Shown here: piece by piece, positions 27,010 through 38,409 of the stretch
Layout of the letters: each line of letters begins with the position of its first letter
Numbering within the stretch: the first letter of the stretch is position 1
Origin: Sipunculus nudus
Lineage: Eukaryota; Annelida; Sipuncula; Golfingiida; Sipunculidae
DNA length: 64,000 nt
Direction: 5' to 3'
NCBI GenBank assembly: GCA_026874595.1
Contig: CM049320.1
Span: forward strand, 51,038,714-51,102,713
Translations under genes and position numbers: made by a program
Notes under the pieces: generated by a model
What the model was told of the DNA's origin: nothing
The model's input: only the letters and a program-made list of their open reading frames with translations
Databases searched by the model: none

Positions 27010-27465
27010 AACTTTTATACAAATGTGGGTCCTGTGATCAAGTTTGAAGCCATTCTATCTATCCAAACTAGAGTAATCATCTGTTAACTAATGTTTGAAT
27101 CGATGGGCCCTGTGGCCTTTATCTTTTAGCTTGTGACCCCAAAATCCGGAGGCCTCTTCCACTATTGGCAGGGGAGCAAAATGAAATGTTCAGGATGAAA
27201 AGTTTGGCTTGAAAAGCATTCATAACCTTTTAAAAGAAGTTGGCCCTCTGACCTATAGACCTTTAACCTCATGACCCCCAAATCGGTAGGGTACTTGCGT
27301 TAAATGTGAGCCATATATAAATCATGTTTGAAATCCATAAGTCAATCAAAACTGGAATTATCATCAGGAAACAAATATGATGGACGTACAGAGAGACAAA
27401 CAGAAAGACAGAAAAACAGACAGGATCATAACCATAGGGCATAGTGGGGCCCGAATAACCTACAA
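27010..27465. repeat. TGACC-rich dispersed repeat, second copy
   Basis: Shares the TGTGGCCTTTATC...TTGTGACCCCAAAAT design and a trailing run of GACAGA-type motifs with 25,680-25,995. A related TGACCTTGACCTTTGGCC patch lies at 21,480-21,520. Confidence 0.55.
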
Positions 27466-28217
27466 GGTTTCAAGACTGTACACCTGTGAACAAATCCTCC
27501 CCAGTGTTGCATTACTAATAATGTAAGCAGAGAGAGCTGCACTCAATGACCTCCACTGATAATGGTGGCCCGCTTGACAACACAAGCAAGTACAATACAA
27601 TTTTTCCAAGACACTTCAGTCTTGATTGAGACTAGATCTAGCCGGACTCACTATTATTAATCGGACTCAGTATTATAAGGCCATGCCATATTTTTAGTTC
27701 GATAGCCATATCGGTACAGTGAGAGTTTTTACAATATAAGCCACAGAACATGCAACGGATCTGTTGTATCGTCTTTGAATGCCTGTTTGTCAAACAACAA
27801 TTGACACAGGACTACACCAATTTAACACCAATAAGTATGTTTTCATGATTTTGATGAAATTAAACCAAAGGCATGTCAGCGAAATTAGTAAGGACAGAGG
27901 AGATCTGTCGAATGGGCGCACTTGAAATCTTCACTGGGAGCCTGATAGTAACAGATAGACAGAATTTTGTTTCAAGAGGCCCAGTTCTGAATGGTGATGC
28001 ACCGGCATGGGGTAATAAACACCTGATGACACTGGTTACAAAGGCATTGGGTGGTGTGTAGTCCAAGGCTTATATTGTAGAAACTATTGCTGTATAGATA
28101 TCGGACTCAATAAATGGCAGGGCCTAATATAATAATCTTAAGTTCGATAAAAAATCGGGCTACACCATATCAAGACTAACTTTAGAATTTTGTGTATATT
28201 GATGCGCGGGCATACCC

Positions 28218-28255
28218 GGGGGGGGGATGGGGTGGGGTGGGGGCGGGGGAAGGGG
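28218..28255 (+). other. Strong G-quadruplex-forming sequence
   Basis: Six runs of 4-9 G separated by 1-2 bases. By the usual G4 rule this is a very strong candidate. The plus strand is G-rich. Confidence 0.75.
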
Positions 28256-28435
28256 CTATAGAATTCGGCCCACATTTTGGAAGGTGCAAAGTTTCTTGAA
28301 ATGATTACTTGTTCTGTGTTATTATCTATGTTCAATGACCTCCGTTCCCTCACCTCTGTTGTATCTGCAATCTGAAACATGAGAGAAATACGTGAATTAT
28401 TAGTACATTGAAACATGCAAAGATGTGATAACACA

Positions 28436-28490
28436 ACGGGATTCGAACCACCAAAATATTCATATTATTATATCACCATGCTATTTTACG
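28436..28490 (-). repeat. Possible tRNA-related fragment
   Basis: The minus strand has GGTTCGAATCCC (perfect B box), with TAGCATGGTGAT about 35 nt upstream as a possible A box. The T-arm stem pairs poorly, so this is not called as a tRNA. Confidence 0.3.
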
Positions 28491-28640
28491 TGTCGCGGGC
28501 GGGCGGCAAAGCAGGGTCCGTAGTCCACTCACACACACACAAACGGTATTAACGAAAAGCTGACGACACTGACACTTGTTTATTCTGCAACAAAGTAAAC
28601 AAGACCTGATACGACTTAAACAGTCTGGTACGACTTAATA

Positions 28641-29095
28641 TGTTTGTTTAACTGAAATCTTCATGTTCCATCTTACATCTTGTTTATACATTTTTATAAA
28701 TCCCATATTATCTTACATCTTGTTTATACATATCAACTAATCTCATACTATCTTCCATCTTGTTAATGCATGTCTATCAACTCCTAATCTCATACTATCT
28801 TTCATCTTGTTTATATTTGTTTACATCTTAATATACATACACAAGTTACTTACATACGTACATCCGTTTATACCTTAACTATACACAAACAATACACCTA
28901 AGATTCCACTTTGTTTATATCTCTGATCTATAATAATATGCATGAAGAAAGTACCCAAATGTAAAACATCTAGGCTAAGTATCGTTAGTACATAATAATT
29001 CATATTGTTATCATTCAAAGTGATTTTGTTTTACCGTTACGGTTATTACAAGTTAGTAAATATGAATATGACCAATCAGTGCAGCTTATTTCTAA
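28641..29095 (+). repeat. LTR-like arm left of the gypsy remnant
   Basis: It is similar over most of its length to the reverse complement of 34,741-35,156. Shared blocks include CTGAAATCTTCATG, TCTCATACTATCTT, ACATACACAAGTTA and AATACAC-TAAGATT. Contents suggest LTR U3 sequence. The exact ends were not resolved; the left edge may extend to about 28,480. Confidence 0.6.
28668..28835. repeat. About 42-bp minisatellite in the LTR-like arm
   Basis: Four copies built on ATCTTACATCTTGTTTATAC with a CATACT junction. The inverted copy has about three (near 35,020-35,120). Copy-number change in an LTR enhancer region is typical. Confidence 0.6.
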
Positions 29096-29543
29096 GTAAA
29101 ATTTTCAAAGAATCACTTTGCTGCTGCGGGTGACGTGGAGCATGTGTTGCTGGTTTCTTTAGACTCTAGTCCTGACCAGGTTTTTATTGTCTATGCCTCC
29201 TCATCCGCAGTTACCAAGGTTCTCAGCTCTCCCAGTTTTGCTGAATGTCAGATTCCTTCCTTTAGTGGTGTCACTAAAATTTAAAGCTGGCACAACCGAG
29301 GACTGTATACGAGAACTGATCACTGAGGGATCATCCTCAACAGATCCGTTAGATATTTTCCGATATAAATAGTCCTTTGACAATCTGAACAGGTTAAAAC
29401 ACAATATAGAGGATAGGATGGCTTATCAGATGATCCCTTCTTCCCCAGAGGGCGCTGCAACGGGTCCTAACCTAGTGTATACAATGTCCTAGAAACCATG
29501 CTTACCCACATATTCCGGTGACCCCCAAACAAAAGACACCCCT

Positions 29544-30000
29544 TTTCGCCAGTGGCGATACCAGGTTGACTGTCTGTTGGATAACACAAGTGTCCGCTAT
29601 CAAAATATAGAGGAGGCGATTAGACTGTCCCTTAGCGGTTCAGCCGTGGAAGTTCTTCTTTACCTAGACCCAACTGCCCCTCATATGGAATTGATTCACC
29701 ATTTAGGCCTCTCGTTTGGAGAGGTGGTAGACATAAGTATGGTAAGGGAGCAGTACTATGGAGCCCAACAGGAAACTGGGGAGACCATCGTTAAATGGGG
29801 CTATCGCATTCAGAAACTTATAAACAATTTAAAGCAACGGGGTGCCATCCTAGACAACGAGGCCCGGAGCAGTCTTTATTCTATATTTTGGTAGGGATTA
29901 AATGAACTGTATCAACGTGTGAAAGATGCCCCACGTCCAAAGTTAAAATCGGGTACGGCTTTGAAGTTCTTTTTAGTGCAGCTCGGGAGGTAAAGGTTGA
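29544..30000 (+). pseudogene. Gypsy gag fragment (PNMA-like capsid type)
   Basis: An open run from FRQWRYQVDCLLDN through the helical capsid-like region (RLSLSGSAVEVLLYL, TIVKWGYRIQKLI) to SLYSIFW ends at a TAG at 29892-29894. Similarity to gag continues past the stop (LNELYQRVKDAPRPK). The F-x-QW opening and SL-G-A motif resemble gypsy/PNMA-type gag. It is broken and no activity is expected. Confidence 0.65.
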
Positions 30001-30546
30001 GTATATGCCCATGTTGATTCCATCAAAGCCTTCCCAGGGGGTGGTAACATAAGGAGACCCATTGGCACAGTTGAAATAAATTAAAATTTTCCAGGTGTAT
30101 TGGACAAAGTTTTTCCAATTCCCGTATTATTGTTATAGGATACAACCATTAATTCATGGCACCCTTTTGTAATTGGACAGAAGCAGTGTGCTCGGATACT
30201 TCGAGGTGATGGGGCCCTAAGTTCCTTAAGAAAAAAAAATTCCCGATGCCTGGCGGTCAGCCTAAAAATGTTGTATTCTTGCGACAGTTAAATCTTCTTC
30301 AATGGTCCTCAGGATCTCCTAAGCAAATAGCTATTCCACCTTATCAGTCCCTTATAGTACCAGGTAAGACCCGTGCCTGTACATACGGAAAGACGTTGAT
30401 TGTAACAGAACCTTACGGTCCTCTTCCGGTGGGATTAGCAGTAGACCAACTGTTGATGGAGGTAAACTTGCAAACCGTTCAGAGAAACGATTCGATATAA
30501 GAATGTCTAATCTTACAAATAACATTGTCACTATTCCAGCAAAAAA

Positions 30547-31245
30547 TTGACCTCAGTTGTTCCATCAAATCTAGCCTTGAGGCGAACGATAACATACATG
30601 ACCAATTTACCAACGACCCTTCCCTTTTCCATAACGGAAATACAGCAAGTCCTGGGCCTGCGAAGGGAGTGGCGGGACATTTTTGCTAAACAAGATTTGG
30701 ATCTTGGGTGCACAGATAAAGTAAAACACAAAATTGTTCTGTCTGACTCTGCCCCATATCGCGAGGCATTTCGAAGAATCCCTCCACACCTTAACAGGAG
30801 GTGCGATGTCACAAAAGAGAAATGCTCGAATTGGGGATGATCAGTGAGAGTTACAGCCCATATTCGGCCGCTATTGTTCTAGTCCGAAAGCCAGATAATA
30901 AGCTACGCTTCTGCATCGACTATCGCAAGCTTAATGATAAAACTGTCCGTGATCTTTACTCATTACCCCGTATAGATGATTCCCTAGATTCGCTAGTTGG
31001 GAGAAAATACTTCTACTCTCTCGATTTGAAAGCGGGGTCCTGGCAGGTGGAAGTAGAGGAGGAGGATAAGTTTCAAACTGCATTCACTGCAGGTCCTCTC
31101 GGGGCTTTCGAATGGAATACGATGCCGTTCGGTTTACTTAACGCTCCCGCCACGTTCCAACGCCTAATGCAAAAGACAATGTGTGATCTCAATTGGTCTC
31201 AGTGTCTCCTCTACCTTGACCACTTAGATAGACTAAACGTCTAAA
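30547..31245 (+). pseudogene. Gypsy reverse transcriptase, frameshifted and catalytically broken
   Basis: Clear RT motifs: RFCIDYRKLN, YSLDLKAGSWQVEV (first catalytic Asp) and MPFGLLNAPATFQRLM. A frameshift lies near 30,815. At the catalytic YxDD box the frame reads CLLYLD directly followed by HLDRL, so the second Asp and roughly ten following codons have been deleted. A stop comes soon after. Downstream, in another frame, RT thumb sequence continues (KEVGLKLKLSKC). Confidence 0.85.
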
Positions 31246-31646
31246 AGAGGTCGGACTGAAATTAAAACTTAGTAAATGTCATTTGTTCAAAAACAAGTAT
31301 ATTACCTTCGCCATGTTGTTTCGGCTAGAGGAATTCAAACTGATCTCACTAAATTGAAGCCTTAAAGAACTGGCCCATTCCATCCTCCGTGACTGAAGTC
31401 CGACGTTACCTCGTCTTGCCAGCTTTTACCAAAAATTCGTCCGCAATTTTGATAAAATATCAAGGCCCCTCCATGACCTCCTTGAAGGCGAAAGCTCTAG
31501 TTAAAAATTCCTGCATCTAAGAAGCGTAAATCCAAAGCACCACCTTTTGTATGTGGTCCAGATCAAAAGTGATCCTTTGGGAACTGATAGAGCTCCTGTG
31601 TAAAGCTCCAGTTTTGGCGTTTGCAGACCTTTCTTAGCCTTTTATT

Positions 31647-31745
31647 TGGCATACAGATGCTTCTAGATCTGTCTTAGGGGCGGTTCTATACCAGGAACAC
31701 AATATGAAACTGAATCCCATTGCTTATGCCAGCCGCAGTACAAAT
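31647..31745 (+). pseudogene. Gypsy RNase H N-terminal fragment
   Basis: WHTDASRSVLGAVLYQEH and PIAYASRS match the first strands of Ty3/gypsy RNase H, including the first active-site Asp. Similarity then stops. Confidence 0.7.
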
Positions 31746-32805
31746 ACAAATTTTATATCCTTATTACTACGGGACACCCGAACCTTCGACCTCCGCTTCT
31801 TTGATTGCACTGGAACCCCCCCCCCCCCCTCCAGAATATATTCTTTAAATCTTTAAGAAGGGACATACACCAACCCAATATGCCAAATTATTGCTGAAAT
31901 CCAAAACAGCATTTTAACGTGGCCAGATAATTTCCACGTGTCTAGATAATCTCCACGTCTCCAGACAAAATTTCACGTGAGGCTGATAGGAGAACCAATA
32001 AACAAATTATATCTGTACCGGTAAATCTAGCATCCTTTATTTCAGTCTGTCCATCCTCTATTTTCCTCCCCATTCCTCAGGCAGCAGCAATATTTATAAA
32101 TAAGCTTGAACATGCAAAGAACGAGTAAAGAGAGTTTAAAATATAACAGAAATTAAGGTCTAATCATCGTCAAAAATCATGAAAATTACATTTTTCTGAA
32201 AAAACATCTGGTTTTATAGATGTTTGTTATATCTATCTTTCCACAAAAACACGTTCCTGTGGTTATATTGTATTAATTAGAAAAATAAGAATTCAGATGT
32301 CAACCCCACGTGTGGTGCAAACAGGACCAACTGTCAGCTCGGTGAGAGTTAGCAGCGTGTAAGTTGCTTATTGGTTAACCATGCGCTCGCGGTATTAGGC
32401 AAATGACAGGCGTGGGGAAGCCGCGGTCAGTCAGCCGGGAATGAGCTTATCTTTATTACCGGCACTTACTAATTGGCACTAATTAATACAAACACGCCCC
32501 CCCCCCATACACCTAACCCAGAAGTAAACTGTACATGGTACTCCTCCAGTCGCTGAATAATGTCTATGTCACTGCCCTAAAATATGTTAGTGTCACCCAA
32601 TAATGATCCTGGCATCAAGAATATACCCAGAAATATGAATTTACCGATTATTATTTCTGCAATATTGACCCTGTTATACACTAAAACATTTTCTCCCAGG
32701 GTCCATCATTACATCGCCAAAACCATTACCGAATACATCGTTCCTTCTTCTATAATATACACTATCTTCAAACCGAACGTCATGGGTCGAACAAAATAGA
32801 GTAGA

Positions 32806-33320
32806 ATGAGCGAAGATAAAATTCGCTATTTGAACAAGAGGCAGTCACATACTGCTGATCACAAGGTTCCCGTGTCGTTAGTGGAGGATGTAGATAAACG
32901 CCGAGGGTGGTGCAGCAATATGGGACTGCATCGAACGAATGAATTTTGTGAGAGGAACGCGGCAACAAAGTTCAATCACCACGTCGCCTGCTAACAAATT
33001 TTGCGAAGTGAACCGCGCCGGAGTCTTAGCTATGAGAGCGATCGGTAAAGGAAGAGCGGCCGCAGCACGATTTGGCGATGGTGTAAATAAATCTAATGAG
33101 AGAGAGAGAGATATGTGTTGCTGCTAGTTGTGTAATGTCTCATGTATAATTGTGAGAGGGAGAGACAGGCTGTTAATTGGATTAGGGTATATGGTGGTCT
33201 GAATTAGAGCGCAGAGTAAACAGAGTGATCGTTCTTATCAGTCACTTCACACCTGACGCGTGCCCCGGCGCGGTAGCCCATGACCTGATTACCGATGACC
33301 GACCCCTCGGACCAGTAAGC
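32806..33320. promoter_or_regulatory. CpG-rich patch in AT-rich surroundings
   Basis: Dense CpG (GCGGCCGC, CCGCGCCGG, GCGATCGG and others) from about 32,806 to 33,080 and again at 33,255-33,320, ending near a short GA run. Two overlapping 62-codon plus-strand frames (32,806-32,994 and 32,939-33,127) lie here and match nothing I recognise. It could be a promoter or first exon, or GC-rich repeat DNA. A further GC-richer stretch is at 32,300-32,460. Confidence 0.3.
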
Positions 33321-34740
33321 TCCGCCTACTTTAGTTTGACAGTTCTCCAGTTGTCATAATGCCTAATAAAATCCTTTTTTTAACATTGATAAACCATTAA
33401 ATTTTATAATTTATATATTGAAACTGATTCTCATCGGAACATTTAGTGAAAAAATACAACTGTCACTTGCGCTTATATCCCTGTTTTCCACTCAAAACGA
33501 AATTTCTCTTCCTAAACCGTTTTTGGCCGTTTTCTCAAAACAGTATTTCAGGAGACTATATTTTGCATATAGGTAAATCAACAAGTATTCTAAAATGCGT
33601 TTTTTTTCTTTTTCCTATATCATTTTAGTGTAGTAGAAATACGTTATTTAAACAAAATAAGTATTGTTAACATCAACCATTTTTTTTTAATTTGAAATTC
33701 ATTATGAAGAAAGACAATAAATATATAACAAAAAAAAACGCCTGGAGTAATTGTATTTAGTTTCAAATGATACTATTTCCACAAACATAACCTATGCCAA
33801 TTTTGAGATATATCCAATTAAAAAAAATAATTTTAAATCATTTCAAATTTTAAATTTTCAAAGTGGACACTGTTACACTTTTTAAATATATCTCATCTGA
33901 TAGAGAATATTCTAAGGATTCTAAATATATATACATCATTTTATCTAAAATTATAATTAATATGAATTCTAAAGCTAAATTAAACCAAGGTTGTTTGACG
34001 ATGATTAGACCTTAATGTAATGTATTGAATCATTATAAAGAATAATATTTTCTTTTTTTAAATAAATATAATAACATCTCTCAATCAAACGCAGATGTTA
34101 TAAATATAACCGTGCTGCCATATATCGATGGATGCATGCACTAATTCGAGCTAACCCATAACCCCCCCCCCCCCCCAGGCTCTCTATTTTATATCTGACA
34201 ACTTGAATTACCACAAAATGCTAGCGAGATGAACAAGAAATTCCAACGAACGTTCATAAGCCTCCCGTAAACGTATTTTAACCATTAAGCATTGCTATGG
34301 ATATCTTTCATGCAGTTACTTTCAACTTTATAAATCTTATCCTTTGCATTAAAGAGTACCAGTACAACTGATCCTATACCATTGATTGACTCTCAGTATT
34401 CTTCTACTAAATTATTGAATTTCATCTCACCTGTGACAGTCCTGCTGCGAATATCTGTTAAATTCACACACAACTTTCACATAACGTTGTGTGCCTGTTC
34501 ATGTTGATGATTCGTCACCGGGAATCACCTGTTTACGGGTGGCGGCCTCGTTGTTCTAGCTTGCTGTTCTCTTTATAAGCAATTCCCCTTTTATTACATT
34601 CATTAGTCCCTAAATATTTATTATGTTATAGAGTAATGTCAAGTTGTGTTCAACCAAAGATATCCTATTCTTACAAGTTTCCAAGGGGAGATAAACAACC
34701 ATTAAACGTCCCGCCAAATAAGTTGGATACCTCCTTTTCT
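33320..34740. other. AT-rich non-coding stretch
   Basis: No gene or repeat boundary was resolved. A 15-C run is at 34,162-34,176. The stretch 31,830-32,300 is also empty, except for a short repeated CACGTGTCTAGATAATCTCC-like motif near 31,935-31,980. Confidence 0.5.
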
Positions 34741-35156
34741 CTTCAAATTTACTGCACTCATTGGTAATATTTAAATTTATTCACGTGTAATAGCACGTAA
34801 CAGTATAACAGAATTACATCGAATGATTACAGTATAAAAACATTATGTACTAATGATACTTCGTCTAGATGTTTCACATTTGTGTACTTTCTTAATGTAT
34901 GTTATTATAGATAGGAGATATAAACGAAGTGAAATCTTAAGTGTATTGTTTGTGTATTGTTGTACACAAACATAATTTAACTTGTGTATGTAAATTAAGC
35001 TGTAAACAAATATAAACAAGTCGAAAGATAGTATAAGATTGATAGACATGTATTAACAAGATGTAAGATAGTATGAGATTTTGAGTTGATATAAATGTAA
35101 GATAGTATGAGATTAGAAGTTGTGTTATAATAACATGAAGATTTCAGGTAAACATA
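34741..35156 (-). repeat. Inverted copy of the LTR-like arm
   Basis: Minus-strand counterpart of 28,641-29,095. Further along the minus strand (about 34,560-34,620) is CTTATAAAGAGAACAGC, a TATA-box-like sequence, so a solo LTR running to about 34.5 kb is possible. Confidence 0.6.
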
Positions 35157-35158
35157 CA

Positions 35159-35694
35159 TTATTGAATTTCTTGTGTATACTTGTTGCAGATGCATAAATT
35201 GCATTTGAGCATATTTGTATACATTATAAAAAGTCCAAAAATGCTCCTTCTTTATGGCACAATAGTTTTTTTTTTAGTTTTATAGACTGTTCGGAACCAC
35301 ATAATGGAGATTAATTTCTAAGTCATGTTCAGATATATACCATATAACGACATGCATGATTAAATACATTAGTCCTTTGATAGACCTTGGATATGTATTG
35401 AAATAAAATGAATTTGCATGAGTGAGTCATTTTGTTATCATTGCAATTTTATGTTAGTAAAAAACTCAGCCCCATTAAGCGATTAATGAATACTGATTTT
35501 CCAGTATGGGCAGCAATTATGTATAAAAAAATCTTGATTCTGGTCAAAATCGGCACCAATACCTGTGCTTGCCTAGGTTTATATCATAATGTGTCGAAAG
35601 ATTTTCTATGATTTTCAATAAATAATTATAGGAACATGCATCTTATTTCATCTGACCAACTCAATGATTCAGATTCTTTTTAATGAACTGAACG
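35159..35694. repeat. 536-bp tandem duplication, copy 1
   Basis: It is followed without a gap by copy 2 at 35,695. About four substitutions separate them (about 99% identity). Both junctions share TTA. Confidence 0.95.
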
Positions 35695-36230
35695 TTATTG
35701 AATTTCTTGTGTATACTTGTTGCAGATGCATAAATTGCATTTGAGCATATTTGTATACATTATAAAAAGTCAAAAAATGCTCCTTCTTTATGGCACAATA
35801 GTTTTTTTTTTAGTTTTACAGATTGTTCGGAACCACATAATGGAGATTAATGTCTAAGTCATGTTCAGATATATACCATATAACGACATGCATGATTAAA
35901 TACATTAGTCCTTTGATAGACCTTGGATATGTATTGAAATAAAATGAATTTGCATGAGTGAGTCATTTTGTTATCATTGCAATTTTATGTTAGTAAAAAA
36001 CTCAGCCCCATTAAGCGATTAATGAATACTGATTTTCCAGTATGGGCAGCAATTATGTATAAAAAAATCTTGATTCTGGTCAAAATCGGCACCAATACCT
36101 GTGCTTGCCTAGGTTTATATCATAATGTGTCGAAAGATTTTCTATGATTTTCAATAAATAATTATAGGAACATGCATCTTATTTCATCTGACCAACTCAA
36201 TGATTCAGATTCTTTTTAATGAACTGAACG
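35695..36230. repeat. 536-bp tandem duplication, copy 2
   Basis: Near-identical to 35,159-35,694. Part of the unit (CTAAATCGGCACC and ATATCATAATG blocks) is also recognisable in diverged form at about 50,700-50,850. Confidence 0.95.
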
Positions 36231-36935
36231 TTAATATTTACACTTATAGATTTGATTACAAGCTATATGTCTTCAGATACCTAATTTTAGCTCCATAAAA
36301 ACCAGGACTGCTCTCTCTGCAATAACATTAACGACAGAATTCTTCACACAAGCCATATTTGCATACATGTATCAGTTATTGGTTCAATGCTCTTACAATC
36401 TCTTACATCATATCTGTGTATAAATTTCCGGGAATCCAAATACTTTTTTTTATCTTTTTATAATCCTTTCGGAGCTGTAATTTAACGAGCAATGTCATCC
36501 GCATATAAAACAACACCAACAAATTAACTTCCAGCGTAATATCCTATATCTCTTCCTTTTAATTTACTAAAATGATTTTTGTAAAGGAGGGTCCCATCTA
36601 TTAATTGTGATTATATGTATTTATTTTATCATTTTTGTTTGTATTTTTTTACCCGGGGATGATAATAATTTCAACCATCTGCTTTGAGAATCTAAGTTAT
36701 AAAAATCATAATGCCTTCCGCCATTTTTAAGTGTCGTCCGATAAAAAGATATGGCCATTTTTAATACTTTCCATTGAAAACGTACAAGGTATATTGCATT
36801 ATGCTGTTATTTCCTGTGCATAATTCAACATTAGTCTGACATCCCCCTCCATGGAAATGCTACATAGTCAAAGGGTTCTAACTTTGTCATAAGACATTTG
36901 AACTTTCAGTTGCGTTAAACATTTTTTCTCACATG

Positions 36936-37080
36936 CAGAGATGGGTCTTAAAGTACTTTACCCGTAGAACTCATGAGTACTTTTTTTTTCAAAATGACCT
37001 GAGTACTCATACTGTTACTCAATTTTAATGTATATACTCATGAAAAGGATTACTTTTATTAACACTATTGAGTACTTGAA
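36936..37080. mobile_element. hAT-like terminal fragment
   Basis: CAGAGATGGGTCTTAAAGTA followed by several GAGTACTT/AAGTACTT motifs is the typical start of hAT-type ends. The opposite end was not found. Confidence 0.45.
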
Positions 37081-37202
37081 TAAATGCCCTGTACCAGACT
37101 CAACCTTGTTACAAGTTACATAATGTGTGAGACCTACACTTGGTACACTCAGTCACACTCAAAGTCAATTGTCCTGACTGTCATGTTCTCTCGTCTATCA
37201 CA

Positions 37203-37205
<3 letters not shown>

Positions 37206-37261
<56 letters not shown>
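37206..37261. repeat. (CT)28 microsatellite
   Basis: An uninterrupted CT dinucleotide run of 56 bp. Confidence 0.98.
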
Positions 37262-37266
<5 letters not shown>

Positions 37267-38409
37267 AAGCATTGCATGAATTTACTGTTTCCCTCTTGCG
37301 TTTCACGTGTTATGATGGAAATTTGGTGATCATTATTTCACAATTTGTCTGATGTGCTTCTCAAATCTTCTTCGGCAACATAGCTTTTCCATTTACACTT
37401 AGAACTTTCCTATATGGCTTTTTTTGTGTTTTTCCAGATTCCGAAAATACTTTTTATTTCTTTTACCCTCCTCGTGGAAAAATCTTTTTTTTAAACTTGC
37501 CAAATTTACACTTGTATTCCCAATGAAGCCTACAGTTCAAAATATCGCCTGGTATCGTGTTTTCGACAGATTTAGTTTGGATTCTAACTCTTGGGGATAT
37601 TTTCAAAATACTCCCGGATGTTGTCAACAGTTTCCCCTGAATAGAAATTATTCTTTTCATGTAATTTATTTCGACCGCAACCCCTCCATACGCTGGGAGT
37701 GGTCAAGTAATCACTTCTTAAGCTTAAATGGGAAGGCCTGCACTTTGCCTTTGAATAAAGGGAAGAGAGTTTTCCAGGTGTACTTGGTACAATAAGCATG
37801 TTGTGTTCTTAAAATAAGTAACGTCATTTTCTAAATTTAAATGTTCTTTTAATGAGATTGTTGTCATTTTCAGCTTGTTATTACCCCTTGGGTATCGGCA
37901 TTTAATCTATTCTAATAGTCAGTGAATCGTTATCTTAAAAGCTCCTAATTTAAAAAAAAAATATGCGTTTCATTGTTGTAATTTGTTCATTTTCTTTATT
38001 TGCATATTAATATGAATTAGTAGATACGGTTGTCTATATAATTCCCAATGAATTAGTTTATATCTACCTTGATTATTAAATTTTGTTGAAAACATTTAAA
38101 GTCTACATGATTTCCAATCAAAACCATTACCACCATTACTGTCTTTGCCAATCTGAGGAAAAAGAAAGAAACACCATGCCACTGATTCCACGATGCAAGC
38201 TCAGTATATTTATTGCAATGCGCATTTTGAAAAAAAAAATACTCATTTCTCCCATGCTTTGAAAACCAATTCAGGATTTTCCTTCTTTCCCGGTGATCCA
38301 TTGATGCGTATTTGTATGACTATCAGTCAAGACTGTTCCCGTAGCTTCATTGTTAATTGAAGACTTCAAAGGCAATGCACCTGCATACTTGATTATTTAC
38401 CATATTTTG

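Larger units (their letters stand above)
29100..31745 (+). mobile_element. Decayed Ty3/gypsy retrotransposon
   Basis: In order on the plus strand: a gag-like region (29,544-30,000), a region matching the linker before RT (30,246-30,500), RT (about 30,550-31,245), the RT-RNase H connection (31,250-31,640) and the start of RNase H (31,647-31,745). The zinc-knuckle and most of the protease are missing between 30.0 and 30.25 kb, and integrase and the 3' end are absent. Several frameshifts and stops are present. The LTR-like arm on the left (28,641-29,095) may be its own 5' LTR. The element breaks off just before a 14-base poly-C run at 31,816. Confidence 0.85.

Noticed and set aside
37084-37329. 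81-codon plus-strand frame with a serine-leucine repeat
   Set aside because: Produced by the (CT)28 microsatellite.
37424-37795. 123-codon plus-strand frame
   Set aside because: The collinear copy at 43.3-43.7 kb is full of stops and indels in the same frame, so no coding constraint is visible.
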